In this document: piece after piece, positions 1-7,348 of the stretch
Layout: every line of letters begins with the position of its first letter
Numbering within the stretch: position 1 is the first letter of the stretch
NCBI GenBank assembly: GCA_028715865.1
Contig: JAQUQY010000030.1
Location: forward strand, 1 to 11,145
DNA: 11,145 bases
Origin: Syntrophales bacterium
Lineage (GTDB): Bacteria > Desulfobacterota > Syntrophia > Syntrophales > UBA2210
Direction: 5' to 3'
Notes under the pieces: generated by a model
Told to the model about the DNA's origin: nothing
The model's database searches: none
Seen by the model: only the letters and a program-made list of their open reading frames with translations
Program-made: the position numbers and the translations under genes

Positions 1-289
1 TTCAAAGGAAGAATTCGCCGAAATCATTCCCCGTTTCAAGGCCTTTGCCGTCCAGGCAGGCCTTGCAATAGTTTCCGTCGATCCGCGCCTTGAAAGCCTC
101 GATGCGACGCCGGGGTATCTGTCCGTAGATACCGTAGTAAGGGGTAGTTTTTTCGCCCTCCGGGAATTTCTTTTCATGCTCGCCAGGCTTCCCTATTTCG
201 AAGGCATTGAAGCAATGTCGATCAGGCAGGTTGGCGCCGGGGAAAACGAAAAGCAGATAGATCTGAAAGTTTTGCTTATAGCAACGTGA
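1..289 (+). CDS. PilO/MshJ-like pilus alignment protein, 3' end only
   Basis: This is the last 95 codons of an open frame that enters from the left edge (first full codon at position 2, stop TGA at 287-289). The visible part reads as an alpha/beta domain with a helix rich in Phe and Leu (ALREFLFMLARLPYF), followed by a strand and an ending typical of the C-terminal ferredoxin-like domain of PilO/GspM/MshJ proteins. In type IV pilus systems these are bitopic inner-membrane proteins that dimerise in the periplasm and connect the cytoplasmic PilM/N ring to the PilP and secretin parts. The N-terminal membrane segment is outside the window. The call rests on this fold-like pattern and on position: it comes directly before a PilP/MshK-like gene and a secretin, where mshJ lies in MSHA loci. 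The pattern is weakly conserved, so the family call is moderate. Confidence 0.6.
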   Translation, partial: SKEEFAEIIPRFKAFAVQAGLAIVSVDPRLESLDATPGYLSVDTVVRGSFFALREFLFMLARLPYFEGIEAMSIRQVGAGENEKQIDLKVLLIAT

Positions 290-325
290 AAAAGCAAGCC
301 CGGCATACAGAGAACAAGCCGATAC

Positions 326-330
326 AGGGA
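326..330 (+). promoter_or_regulatory. Ribosome binding site deciding a TTG start
   Basis: AGGGA lies 8 bases before the TTG at 339. The nearby ATG at 334 opens only a two-codon frame (ATG AGT TGA), so the TTG is the usable start of the next gene. Confidence 0.55.
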
Positions 331-338
331 TATATGAG

Positions 339-839
339 TTGAGAAAAATTAGCAGAAGAGAAATAATCGTTATAATTGTCGCGGTAATCGCGCTCTTGTA
401 CGGGATCTATGAATTTTACCCGCGGAAGGCGCCCGAAGTTACAGCGTCTGGGGATCATCGCGAGCACGCGCTGCAGCAGACCAACGCGCTTGTCGCTGCC
501 GTGTCGGGAACGCTGAAGGAAGCGGAACGCGCCATCGCTGATTCCTATATTGTTGAAATGGCGGGTAAGGAATGGACCCGGGACCCCTTCTTCGTTGGAA
601 TGACATCTCCCGTGGAGCAGGTGGAAAGCGGAGAGGACATGATCACGGAAAGTTTTGTATATACTGGATATCTGGAAATGGGAACAAGGCAAATGGCCAT
701 AATCAACGGCATTGACTACCAGGTGGGAGACGCCCTGGAAGAACCGGGATTTGTTCTGCAGAGCGTTACGCCCCGCCATGTGGTCATAGAATATGAAAGG
801 GGCGGGCGGGAAATCGTCGTACCCTTCGTGGAGGAATAA
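339..839 (+). CDS. Single-pass periplasmic PilP/MshK/GspB-like pilus assembly protein
   Basis: The protein has 166 residues. A short basic N-terminus (RKISRRE) leads into one membrane segment at about residues 9-26, so the rest should lie in the periplasm. Residues 41-75 look helical and may form a coiled coil. A WTRDPF motif sits at 79-84. The C-terminal 60 residues form a small beta-rich domain (GYLEMGTRQMAIINGIDY, then QVGDAL) like the homology domain of PilP/GspC/GspB-type proteins, which contact the N-domains of the secretin. This matches its place between a PilO-like gene and the secretin gene. The start is TTG, supported by AGGGA at 326-330. Sequence similarity within this group is low, so MshK, PilP and GspB are alternatives I cannot separate. 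It lies 49 bases after the previous stop and is probably cotranscribed. Confidence 0.6.
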   Translation: MRKISRREIIVIIVAVIALLYGIYEFYPRKAPEVTASGDHREHALQQTNALVAAVSGTLKEAERAIADSYIVEMAGKEWTRDPFFVGMTSPVEQVESGEDMITESFVYTGYLEMGTRQMAIINGIDYQVGDALEEPGFVLQSVTPRHVVIEYERGGREIVVPFVEE

Positions 840-878
840 CCAGTCATGACAGCCACAGGAAATAGTTGCCGGGCTGTC

Positions 879-885
879 GGGAGGA
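879..885 (+). promoter_or_regulatory. Ribosome binding site fixing the secretin start
   Basis: GGGAGGA ends 7 bases before ATG 893. This favours ATG 893 over the upstream in-frame TTG at 866, which would add nine residues before the lipoprotein signal and has no comparable ribosome site. Confidence 0.65.
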
Positions 886-892
886 AAGAGTC

Positions 893-2491
893 ATGAAAAG
901 GGGAAAAACGATAAAAAGGACGAAAAAAATCTTTCTTCCTTTGTGCCTTCTTCTTGTAGTTTTTCTCTCTGGATGCGCGTCAAAAAAAGAGATTGCCATA
1001 GATCCCTTCTTCGAAAAATGGAGCGTCATGGCGGAAGAAAGCCAGGGAAGCTCTCCGACGCCCCGGCAAAGGATATTAGACATTCCAGGAGATCCTTCGG
1101 AATCCTATATGCAGGAAGCAGAGCTTCTGGCTTTGCAACAACAGAAGGATCTTCCTAAAATGCCCATCACCCTTAAAATGCGAAATGCCGATGTCCCCTC
1201 TGTTCTTCGGGCGCTGGCAAGGGCTGCGGATCAAAACATTCTGATCCGGACTGAAGTGACGGGAACAGTAAACGTGGACTTCAACAATGTCCCCTGGGAT
1301 GAAGCCTTCAGGAGTATCTTACACTCCCGCTCGCTCACCTATCTATGGGAAGGCGACATTATCCGCGTTGCAACGCTGGAATGCCTGGAAAACGATCTTC
1401 GAATGGATTCCATGAGAGACCGCCGCATGGAACATCTCATTCAAAGAAGCAGGATAGCGCCGCTTCACACTATGGTTATACCAGTCGATTATGCCGACGC
1501 CGCTAAGCTGAAGGATAACCTTTCAGATTTTCTTACAAAAAGGGAAGACGGCTCGCCCTACGGCTCCATTCGCGTCAGCGATCACACCAATGCTCTTGTG
1601 GTACAGGCAACCAGGGGAGATCTTGAGCGCATAGTCCCGCTTATCGACAAGATCGACCGTCCCACGGCCCAGATTCGCATCGAGGCCAACATTGTTGAAA
1701 CCACAAGCGATACGGCCCGTGACCTGGGGGTACAGTGGGGCGGTCTATACCGGAACGTGTCGGGCAGCAGGGATTACTGGATATCGCCCGGCGGTACCGG
1801 GGGTGACGCTGCAACCGGTCCGGAAGCGGGAGGTTACACCCCCTATATAGGAGAAGCAGGGTTAAGCGGCCATGGAATGGGCGTCAATTTCCCCGTCGCG
1901 GCGACCGCGTTGGAAGCCGCCGGGGGCGGCGCGTCCCTGGGCTTCATGTTTGGCCGAATAGGGGGCAGTATACTGGAACTTCAGCTTCAGGCCTTGCAGA
2001 AGCAGGGACGGTTGAACATTCTTTCGCGCCCATCCATAACCACCCTGGACAACCAGATGGCATTCACGGAAAACGGCCAGAAAATCCCCTTTATCACGAT
2101 TGACGAGGACGGCGACCGGAGCGTGCAGTTTGAAGACGCGGTGCTACGGCTGGAAATCACACCACATGTCATTGATGATGACACCCTGAAGATGAAGATA
2201 ATCATCAAAAAGGATGAGGTCGATTTTACCCGGACCGTCCAGGGAAATCCTGTTATCATCAAAAAGCAGACAGATACGTCACTGATAGTCAACAACGGGG
2301 AAACCATTGTAATTTCAGGATTGAGCAAGCAGAAACATGAGGAGAGTTCTGCCGGTGTTCCGGCGCTTAGCAATGTGCCGGGCCTGGGATGGCTTTTCAA
2401 GAGCGAGGGGAAAAACCAGTCCATGGAAGAAGTTCTTATATTTATAACGCCCCGCATTCTCAAGACCCGGAGTAATGTAGCCGGTGGATGA
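893..2491 (+). CDS. mshL: Lipoprotein secretin of an MSHA-type pilus (MshL/PilQ family)
   Basis: This is the outer-membrane secretin ring through which the pilus passes. From ATG 893 it has 532 residues. A lysine/arginine-rich start and a hydrophobic stretch (about 13-27) end in a lipobox LSGC with Cys28, so it should be a signal-peptidase-II lipoprotein. Residues about 92-160 resemble the secretin/TonB short N-terminal (STN) domain and about 193-258 an N1 domain ending in VPLIDKIDRPTAQIRIEA. Residues 262-523 are the secretin barrel domain, with the late hallmark VPALSNVPGLGWLF at 489-502 and the ending EEVLIFITPRIL. A glycine-rich stretch lies at about 283-358, inside the barrel where gate and lip regions vary. 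Length and layout suit MshL better than the longer PilQ with AMIN domains. Gene order supports the same choice. Confidence 0.88.
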   Translation: MKRGKTIKRTKKIFLPLCLLLVVFLSGCASKKEIAIDPFFEKWSVMAEESQGSSPTPRQRILDIPGDPSESYMQEAELLALQQQKDLPKMPITLKMRNADVPSVLRALARAADQNILIRTEVTGTVNVDFNNVPWDEAFRSILHSRSLTYLWEGDIIRVATLECLENDLRMDSMRDRRMEHLIQRSRIAPLHTMVIPVDYADAAKLKDNLSDFLTKREDGSPYGSIRVSDHTNALVVQATRGDLERIVPLIDKIDRPTAQIRIEANIVETTSDTARDLGVQWGGLYRNVSGSRDYWISPGGTGGDAATGPEAGGYTPYIGEAGLSGHGMGVNFPVAATALEAAGGGASLGFMFGRIGGSILELQLQALQKQGRLNILSRPSITTLDNQMAFTENGQKIPFITIDEDGDRSVQFEDAVLRLEITPHVIDDDTLKMKIIIKKDEVDFTRTVQGNPVIIKKQTDTSLIVNNGETIVISGLSKQKHEESSAGVPALSNVPGLGWLFKSEGKNQSMEEVLIFITPRILKTRSNVAGG

Positions 2492-2516
2492 TACTCTAAC
2501 GCGTCAGGCATAACGC

Positions 2517-2522
2517 GGAGGA
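2517..2522 (+). promoter_or_regulatory. Ribosome binding site of the AAA ATPase gene
   Basis: GGAGGA ends 9 bases before ATG 2532. The ATG at 2522 overlaps this site and opens a different frame, so 2532 is the supported start. Confidence 0.6.
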
Positions 2523-2531
2523 TGAAAACTG

Positions 2532-4271
2532 ATGGAATATTACCGCATCCTGAACCTGGTCCGGGAACCTTTTTCAAATTCGCCGGAGCCGGACTTTTTC
2601 TATGAATCACGGCATCATGTGGACTGCCTCCAGAAGCTCGAGGTGGCCCTAAGGCTCCGCCGGGGGCTGAACGTGGTCATCGGACAGGTGGGGGCCGGCA
2701 AAACAACCCTGTCACGTCAGCTCATCAGAAAATTCTCGGGAGACTCCTCCGTCAAAACCTTCCTGCTTCTCGACCCCCACTTCAGCACTGAAATGGAATT
2801 CCTCGTCTCAGTTACGGAACTTTTCGGCCTGATCGCCGTGGGTGAGAGTGAATTGAGCGCCTGGCAGCTCAGGGAGAGGGTCAAGAACTATCTGTTTGAA
2901 GAGGCTGTGGAAAAGAACAATTTGGTCGTCCTCATTATTGACGAGGGCCAGAAAATGCCGGACTTCGCCCTGGAAGGTCTTCGGGAGTTTCTTAATTACG
3001 AGACCAATGAACACAAGCTGCTTCAGATAGCCGTATTTGCCCAGGAAGAATTCCGGGACAGCATGGAGCGGAACCATGCCTTCGCTGACCGCGCCAACCT
3101 TATCTACAACCTGGGGCCGCTTACATTCAGTGATACCCGGTCCATGGTTCACTTTCGCATGAAGCAGGCCACCGAAAGGGGAAGAGAGGTTCCCGTACGC
3201 TTCACCGGCCCGGCCATGAGGTCTATATACAAGGCCACGGGAGGCTATCCGCGAAAAATCGTCCGCCTCTGCCATCAGGTTCTCCTTACCATGATTATCA
3301 AGGGCAGAAAGAAAGTAGACTGGCGATTGGTGAAATCCGTTATCCACAGGAGCGAGGAAACATACCGCCCCCCCGGCAGGCTTTGGAAATATCCGGCCCT
3401 TGCGGGAGTTTTTATTATCATTTTAATTGCAGTTTTGTTCGCCGGAAAAGAACTCTATATTCCTTACCTGGAAAGTATTTTGACATCGGACCGACCCAAA
3501 GTCGCAAGTGTTGAAAGGGAAATATCAAAACCATCAGCCCATCCGGAGGAAGCCGTCGATCAGGGCGTCCCATCAGAGCATGAAGAGGATAGGTACAACA
3601 GTGAAAGCATCGCCTATAGCGAGCAGGAAGAGAACTTGGAGCTTCGGGCAGAACCAGACCCGGACGAACCTTCTGCGAGAGCTGGCGAAGTTACAGCCAT
3701 AGAGGATTCGGACAGTGCCTCCAACGATATGATGGCGTCGGAAACTGAACCTGAGAAATCAGATGATGAAACAACCGGGCCCGATATTATTATTTCCCGG
3801 CCCGTCAACCTGGGAACAATGAGGATCGCAAAAAACCAGTTTCTCGGAAGAACACTTGACGAAATTTTCGGATCCCGTGATACCAGGATTATGCAGGCCT
3901 TTGCTGCCGCAAACCCCAGGATAAAAAACATGGACCAGGTAATGGTTGGCCAACTGGTTACCATCCCGGCAATTCCGGCAAACCGTCCCCAGGCCTACAA
4001 GGGGGGGTACTGGATTAGGATATCTGAAAATACCGACCTCGAAGAGACACATGGGCGATACCGAACCTACCTTCGGAGAGGTCTCCCTCTGCGTATGGTA
4101 TCCTACTGGACTGAAAACAAAGGACTCCGCTTCGCTATCATTGTCAATAAAAGATTCGATGACGAAGAGGCGGCCCAAAGCGCATTACAAAGGCTTCCCG
4201 TCGACAGCGCCGAGGGTGCCGAAGTATTCGCCGGCTGGCCTGAAGGAACACTGTTTTTCGGTGATTTATAG
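2532..4271 (+). CDS. mshM: ExeA/MshM-type AAA ATPase with periplasmic LysM-like and SPOR-like segments
   Basis: The protein has 579 residues. The opening (MEYYRILNLVREPFSNSPEP) is typical of the ExeA/GspA/MshM family. Walker A GQVGAGKT is at 51-58 and Walker B LVVLIIDE at 131-138, followed by GQ. The ATPase part ends near 275 after a typical GGYPRKIVRLCHQ segment. One membrane helix lies at about 287-304. It is followed by a Glu/Asp/Ser-rich linker (about 320-420), a LysM-like segment at about 433-480 (TLDEIFG, AAANPRIKNMD, VGQLVTIP) and a SPOR-like segment at about 492-579 (GGYWIRI at its start). In ExeA the periplasmic part binds peptidoglycan and aids secretin assembly. The same role is inferred here, because the gene follows the secretin by 40 bases. 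The two C-terminal domain calls are by pattern and less certain than the ATPase. MshM of Vibrio is, as I recall it, much shorter. Confidence 0.8.
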   Translation: MEYYRILNLVREPFSNSPEPDFFYESRHHVDCLQKLEVALRLRRGLNVVIGQVGAGKTTLSRQLIRKFSGDSSVKTFLLLDPHFSTEMEFLVSVTELFGLIAVGESELSAWQLRERVKNYLFEEAVEKNNLVVLIIDEGQKMPDFALEGLREFLNYETNEHKLLQIAVFAQEEFRDSMERNHAFADRANLIYNLGPLTFSDTRSMVHFRMKQATERGREVPVRFTGPAMRSIYKATGGYPRKIVRLCHQVLLTMIIKGRKKVDWRLVKSVIHRSEETYRPPGRLWKYPALAGVFIIILIAVLFAGKELYIPYLESILTSDRPKVASVEREISKPSAHPEEAVDQGVPSEHEEDRYNSESIAYSEQEENLELRAEPDPDEPSARAGEVTAIEDSDSASNDMMASETEPEKSDDETTGPDIIISRPVNLGTMRIAKNQFLGRTLDEIFGSRDTRIMQAFAAANPRIKNMDQVMVGQLVTIPAIPANRPQAYKGGYWIRISENTDLEETHGRYRTYLRRGLPLRMVSYWTENKGLRFAIIVNKRFDDEEAAQSALQRLPVDSAEGAEVFAGWPEGTLFFGDL

Positions 4272-4306
4272 AACAGCTTTAGATTACGTCATTACTCGCA
4301 CTATCC

Positions 4307-4311
4307 GGGAG
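4307..4311 (+). promoter_or_regulatory. Ribosome binding site deciding a GTG start
   Basis: GGGAG ends 7 bases before GTG 4319. This start keeps the first MshEN motif, which begins at residue 6, intact. Confidence 0.6.
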
Positions 4312-4318
4312 ACATACA

Positions 4319-6034
4319 GTGAGAATTCGCAAGCGGTTGGGTGAAATTCTGGTCGAAGCGGGGCTTTTAAATGAAGATCAGCTCAAAAAGGCATTGGCGG
4401 GACAGAAAAGGGATAACCTCAAGCTGGGGCAGCACCTTGTAAGAGAAGGCATCCTGACGGAAGACAAGATTATTGAACATATAAGCGATCAGCTCAAGAT
4501 ACCACGTTACGATGACACTGCCTATCCGGTGGACAAGAGCCTGGCCGAGCATATACCCTTCGACATGGCACAGAAGTACCAGGTAGTGCCGCTGCGAAAA
4601 AGATTCAACCTTCTGACGGTGGCAATGACCGATCCCATGGACATGACCATAATCGATGCGGTGGAGGAACACACCGGCATGGAGGTTGAAGCCGTCATCT
4701 GCGCGGAATACGATCTGTCACAGATCATGAACGCCACCTACGGCGCGCAGTCAGGGATGGTGGAGCTCATGGAGAACTTGAGTGACGTAACTCTCGATAT
4801 GCAAAGCGAGGAAGCGGCCGAAGAGGACCTCCAGGTCAGCTCCCTGCAGAACATGGCCGAGGAGGCGCCTGTAATACGCCTCGTGAACTCCATTATCGCC
4901 CAGGCTGTCCGGGAAAAGGCCAGCGATGTCCATATCAGCCCGGAAGGAAAGACAGTTTCTTTGCGCTTCAGGATTGACGGCAACCTGCTTGAAATGCCGG
5001 CTCCGCCAAAAGCCATGGTTCTTCCAGTCATATCAAGGATAAAGATTCTCTCGCGCATGGACATCGCCATGTCCCGTATCCCCCAGGACGGACGTTTCAC
5101 AGTCAAAATGGACAACAAGGAAATCAATGTCAGGGCCTCGGTGCTTCCCACAATTTATGGAGAAAACCTTGTGCTTCGACTTCTCGACATGGGAACCGGG
5201 GTGTACAGCCTGGATCGTCTGGGCATGTCGCCCGGCGACCGTAAAAAAATTGAAACGGCAATCCGAAAACCCTACGGAATGATTCTAAGCACGGGACCAA
5301 CGGGAAGCGGTAAAAGCACCAGCCTCTACTCAATTTTGAGGCTTGTAAAAACACCCCAAATAAATATCGTTACACTGGAAGACCCCGTTGAATACCGCAT
5401 GGAAGGCATCCGCCAGGTGCAGTTAAACCGCAAGGCGGGAATGACTTTCGCCAGCGGCCTTCGGTCAGTCCTGCGCCAGGACCCCGATGTTATCATGGTT
5501 GGTGAGATCCGAGACGGCGAAACGGCTGGTATCGCTACCCAGTCGGCCCTTACGGGTCACCGGGTTCTCAGCACCGTCCACACCAACGACGCCGCCGGAG
5601 CCGTCACCAGATTTATCGATATGGGCATAGAACCCTTTCTGGTTTCATCAGTTTTGCTGGTGTCCTTCGCCCAGCGCCTCCTTCGAACCATCTGCCCCTA
5701 TTGCACTGAGAAATATACCCCCCCCGAACGCGCCCTGGCGGCCTGGGGACTTGACACGTATGAAAACCCGAACTTCCAGCGAGGCAGAGGGTGCCCAAGG
5801 TGTATGAACACCGGCTATCGTGGAAGAACGGGTGTTTTTGAAGTTCTTCTGGTTGACGAGGATATACAGGAGCTTATACTGAGGGGCAGCTCGTCACAGG
5901 AAATAAACCGCGCCGCGGTGGCGGCGGGCAAACTAAAGCTGCTCAAGGAAGACGCCGCCGACAAGGTTGCCCGTGGCATCACCACCCTTGAGGAGGCGGC
6001 CTCAAAGGTAATGAACCTCGGTGAAGAGGAATGA
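4319..6034 (+). CDS. mshE: Pilus assembly ATPase with tandem cyclic-di-GMP-binding MshEN motifs
   Basis: This hexameric cytoplasmic ATPase (GspE/PilB/MshE family) would power pilus extension. It has 571 residues with a GTG start. Residues 6-58 carry two copies of the 24-residue MshEN pattern [RK]LG-x2-L-x10-[LI]-x3-[LI]-x2-Q, at 6-29 and 35-58. They are separated by exactly five residues, as in Vibrio MshE, where the repeats bind cyclic di-GMP. Residues about 190-310 form the N2-type domain (VNSIIAQAVREKASDVHI). Walker A GPTGSGKST starts near 326, Walker B DPDVIMVGEIRD near 388, and a His box LTGHRVLSTVHTNDA follows. A tetracysteine zinc site is formed by Cys459/Cys462 and Cys492/Cys495. All catalytic motifs appear intact. 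It sits between the mshM-like and mshG-like genes and is the only assembly-type ATPase in the window. Confidence 0.92.
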   Translation: MRIRKRLGEILVEAGLLNEDQLKKALAGQKRDNLKLGQHLVREGILTEDKIIEHISDQLKIPRYDDTAYPVDKSLAEHIPFDMAQKYQVVPLRKRFNLLTVAMTDPMDMTIIDAVEEHTGMEVEAVICAEYDLSQIMNATYGAQSGMVELMENLSDVTLDMQSEEAAEEDLQVSSLQNMAEEAPVIRLVNSIIAQAVREKASDVHISPEGKTVSLRFRIDGNLLEMPAPPKAMVLPVISRIKILSRMDIAMSRIPQDGRFTVKMDNKEINVRASVLPTIYGENLVLRLLDMGTGVYSLDRLGMSPGDRKKIETAIRKPYGMILSTGPTGSGKSTSLYSILRLVKTPQINIVTLEDPVEYRMEGIRQVQLNRKAGMTFASGLRSVLRQDPDVIMVGEIRDGETAGIATQSALTGHRVLSTVHTNDAAGAVTRFIDMGIEPFLVSSVLLVSFAQRLLRTICPYCTEKYTPPERALAAWGLDTYENPNFQRGRGCPRCMNTGYRGRTGVFEVLLVDEDIQELILRGSSSQEINRAAVAAGKLKLLKEDAADKVARGITTLEEAASKVMNLGEEE

Positions 6035-6076
6035 CAGTGACATAATCACTCACTGCAAAAGGAGCTTACGCCAAAC

Positions 6077-7297
6077 ATGCCCACCTTCTCCTACAGGGCC
6101 ATCAATCAGAACGGTTCCGTTGTATCGGGCGTCATAGAGGCCGATAACGTGGAGTCGGCCTCCCTTATGCTGAGCAGCCAGGGGTTTATCCCGTCGAAGG
6201 TTGAAGAGGACCGGGCAAGCGGCCTTAACGCATTGATGGAACAGATAAAGCTTACGCTTACGCCCATCAAGCCCGAAGAATTGATCCTCATGACCAAGCA
6301 GTTTAGAACCATGCTGGCGGCCGGACTTTCCATGGTTCAGATACTTGATATTCTCGAGCACCAGGTTCAGAATATGCGCCTCAAAAACATGCTTGCCGCA
6401 ATCTTGCTTGACATCAAGGGGGGCAAATCCCTCACAGAGGCCTTTCGCCGGCACGAAAAGATTCTGTCGCCGCTATATGTAAGCATGGTAAACGCGGGCG
6501 AAACGAGCGGTTCGCTGCCCGAAGTTCTGGAACGTCTCGTATATCTTCTGGAACACGAACATAAGGTGAAATCGGACATCAAAAGCGCCCTTCAATACCC
6601 CAAAATTGTCGTCGGAGCCCTGGTAATCGCCTTCTTCATACTCCTGACCTTCGTTATACCCACTTTTGTGACCATATTTGAGGGAGCGGGCATCGAACTT
6701 CCCCTGCCCACCAAAATAGCCTTGGCACTCTATTATTTCTTAAGTAATTACTGGTATATACTCCTGGTCGCTCTTGTGGGTTTCATTGTCCTCTATCGAT
6801 GGTACGTGAAAACCCCGGCGGGCAGGCTTTTTCGGGACGGCCTTGTCTTGAAGATCCCCGTTCTTGGATCGCTGTTCCAGAGAGCCGCCATGGCCCGTTT
6901 CGCCAGTATTTTTTCAATACTTCAGACAAGCGGCATACCTGTCCTCCTTTCCCTGGATATGCTCGCCGGAACTATTGGAAATGAAGCCATCGCCAGTGAA
7001 TTCAGGCGGGTTAGAACTCTCCTGGAAGAAGGCCGTGGAATATCCAGCCCACTGCGTTCGGCGAAATACTTTACTCCAATGGTTGTTGACATGGTCGCCG
7101 TGGGAGAAGAGACGGGCGCCCTCGATGAAATGCTCCGCCAGGTAGCGGTGCATTACGATGATGAAGTTGAGTATGCCGTTAAGAGGCTTTCCGACGCCAT
7201 AGGTCCCGCACTGATCGTGTGCCTTGCCTTCGTTGTAGGGTTTTTCGCACTTGCAATATTCCTCCCTCTCTGGGATCTTACGCAGATGGTGCGATAA
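6077..7297 (+). CDS. mshG: Inner-membrane platform protein of the pilus machine (MshG/PilC/GspF family)
   Basis: The protein has 406 residues, the usual length of the family. It opens with the PilC-like MPTFSYRAINQNGSVVSGVI and contains two copies of the GspF domain at about 71-194 and 275-396. Each repeat has the conserved AGLSMVQIL or SGIPVLLSL type of motif and a GETSG or GEETG turn (residues 141-145 and 343-347). Three membrane segments fall at about 177-199, 219-240 and 375-398. These proteins are thought to couple the assembly ATPase to prepilin extraction from the inner membrane. The ATG at 6077 has GGAG at 6061-6064, which is rather far upstream (12 bases). It directly follows the ATPase gene with a 42-base gap, as mshE-mshG do in MSHA loci. 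Confidence 0.92.
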   Translation: MPTFSYRAINQNGSVVSGVIEADNVESASLMLSSQGFIPSKVEEDRASGLNALMEQIKLTLTPIKPEELILMTKQFRTMLAAGLSMVQILDILEHQVQNMRLKNMLAAILLDIKGGKSLTEAFRRHEKILSPLYVSMVNAGETSGSLPEVLERLVYLLEHEHKVKSDIKSALQYPKIVVGALVIAFFILLTFVIPTFVTIFEGAGIELPLPTKIALALYYFLSNYWYILLVALVGFIVLYRWYVKTPAGRLFRDGLVLKIPVLGSLFQRAAMARFASIFSILQTSGIPVLLSLDMLAGTIGNEAIASEFRRVRTLLEEGRGISSPLRSAKYFTPMVVDMVAVGEETGALDEMLRQVAVHYDDEVEYAVKRLSDAIGPALIVCLAFVVGFFALAIFLPLWDLTQMVR

Positions 7298-7348
7298 TAT
7301 ATCTCCAATAAACTTACAAATAAATATCTGTACAAACCACGATGACGG

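Noticed and set aside
4319..7297. A type II secretion system rather than a pilus.
   Set aside because: The ATPase and platform protein are shared by both systems, but the MshEN repeats, MshA-like subunits and J-K-L-M-E-G order favour an MSHA-type pilus. There is no GspG-like calcium-site major pseudopilin.
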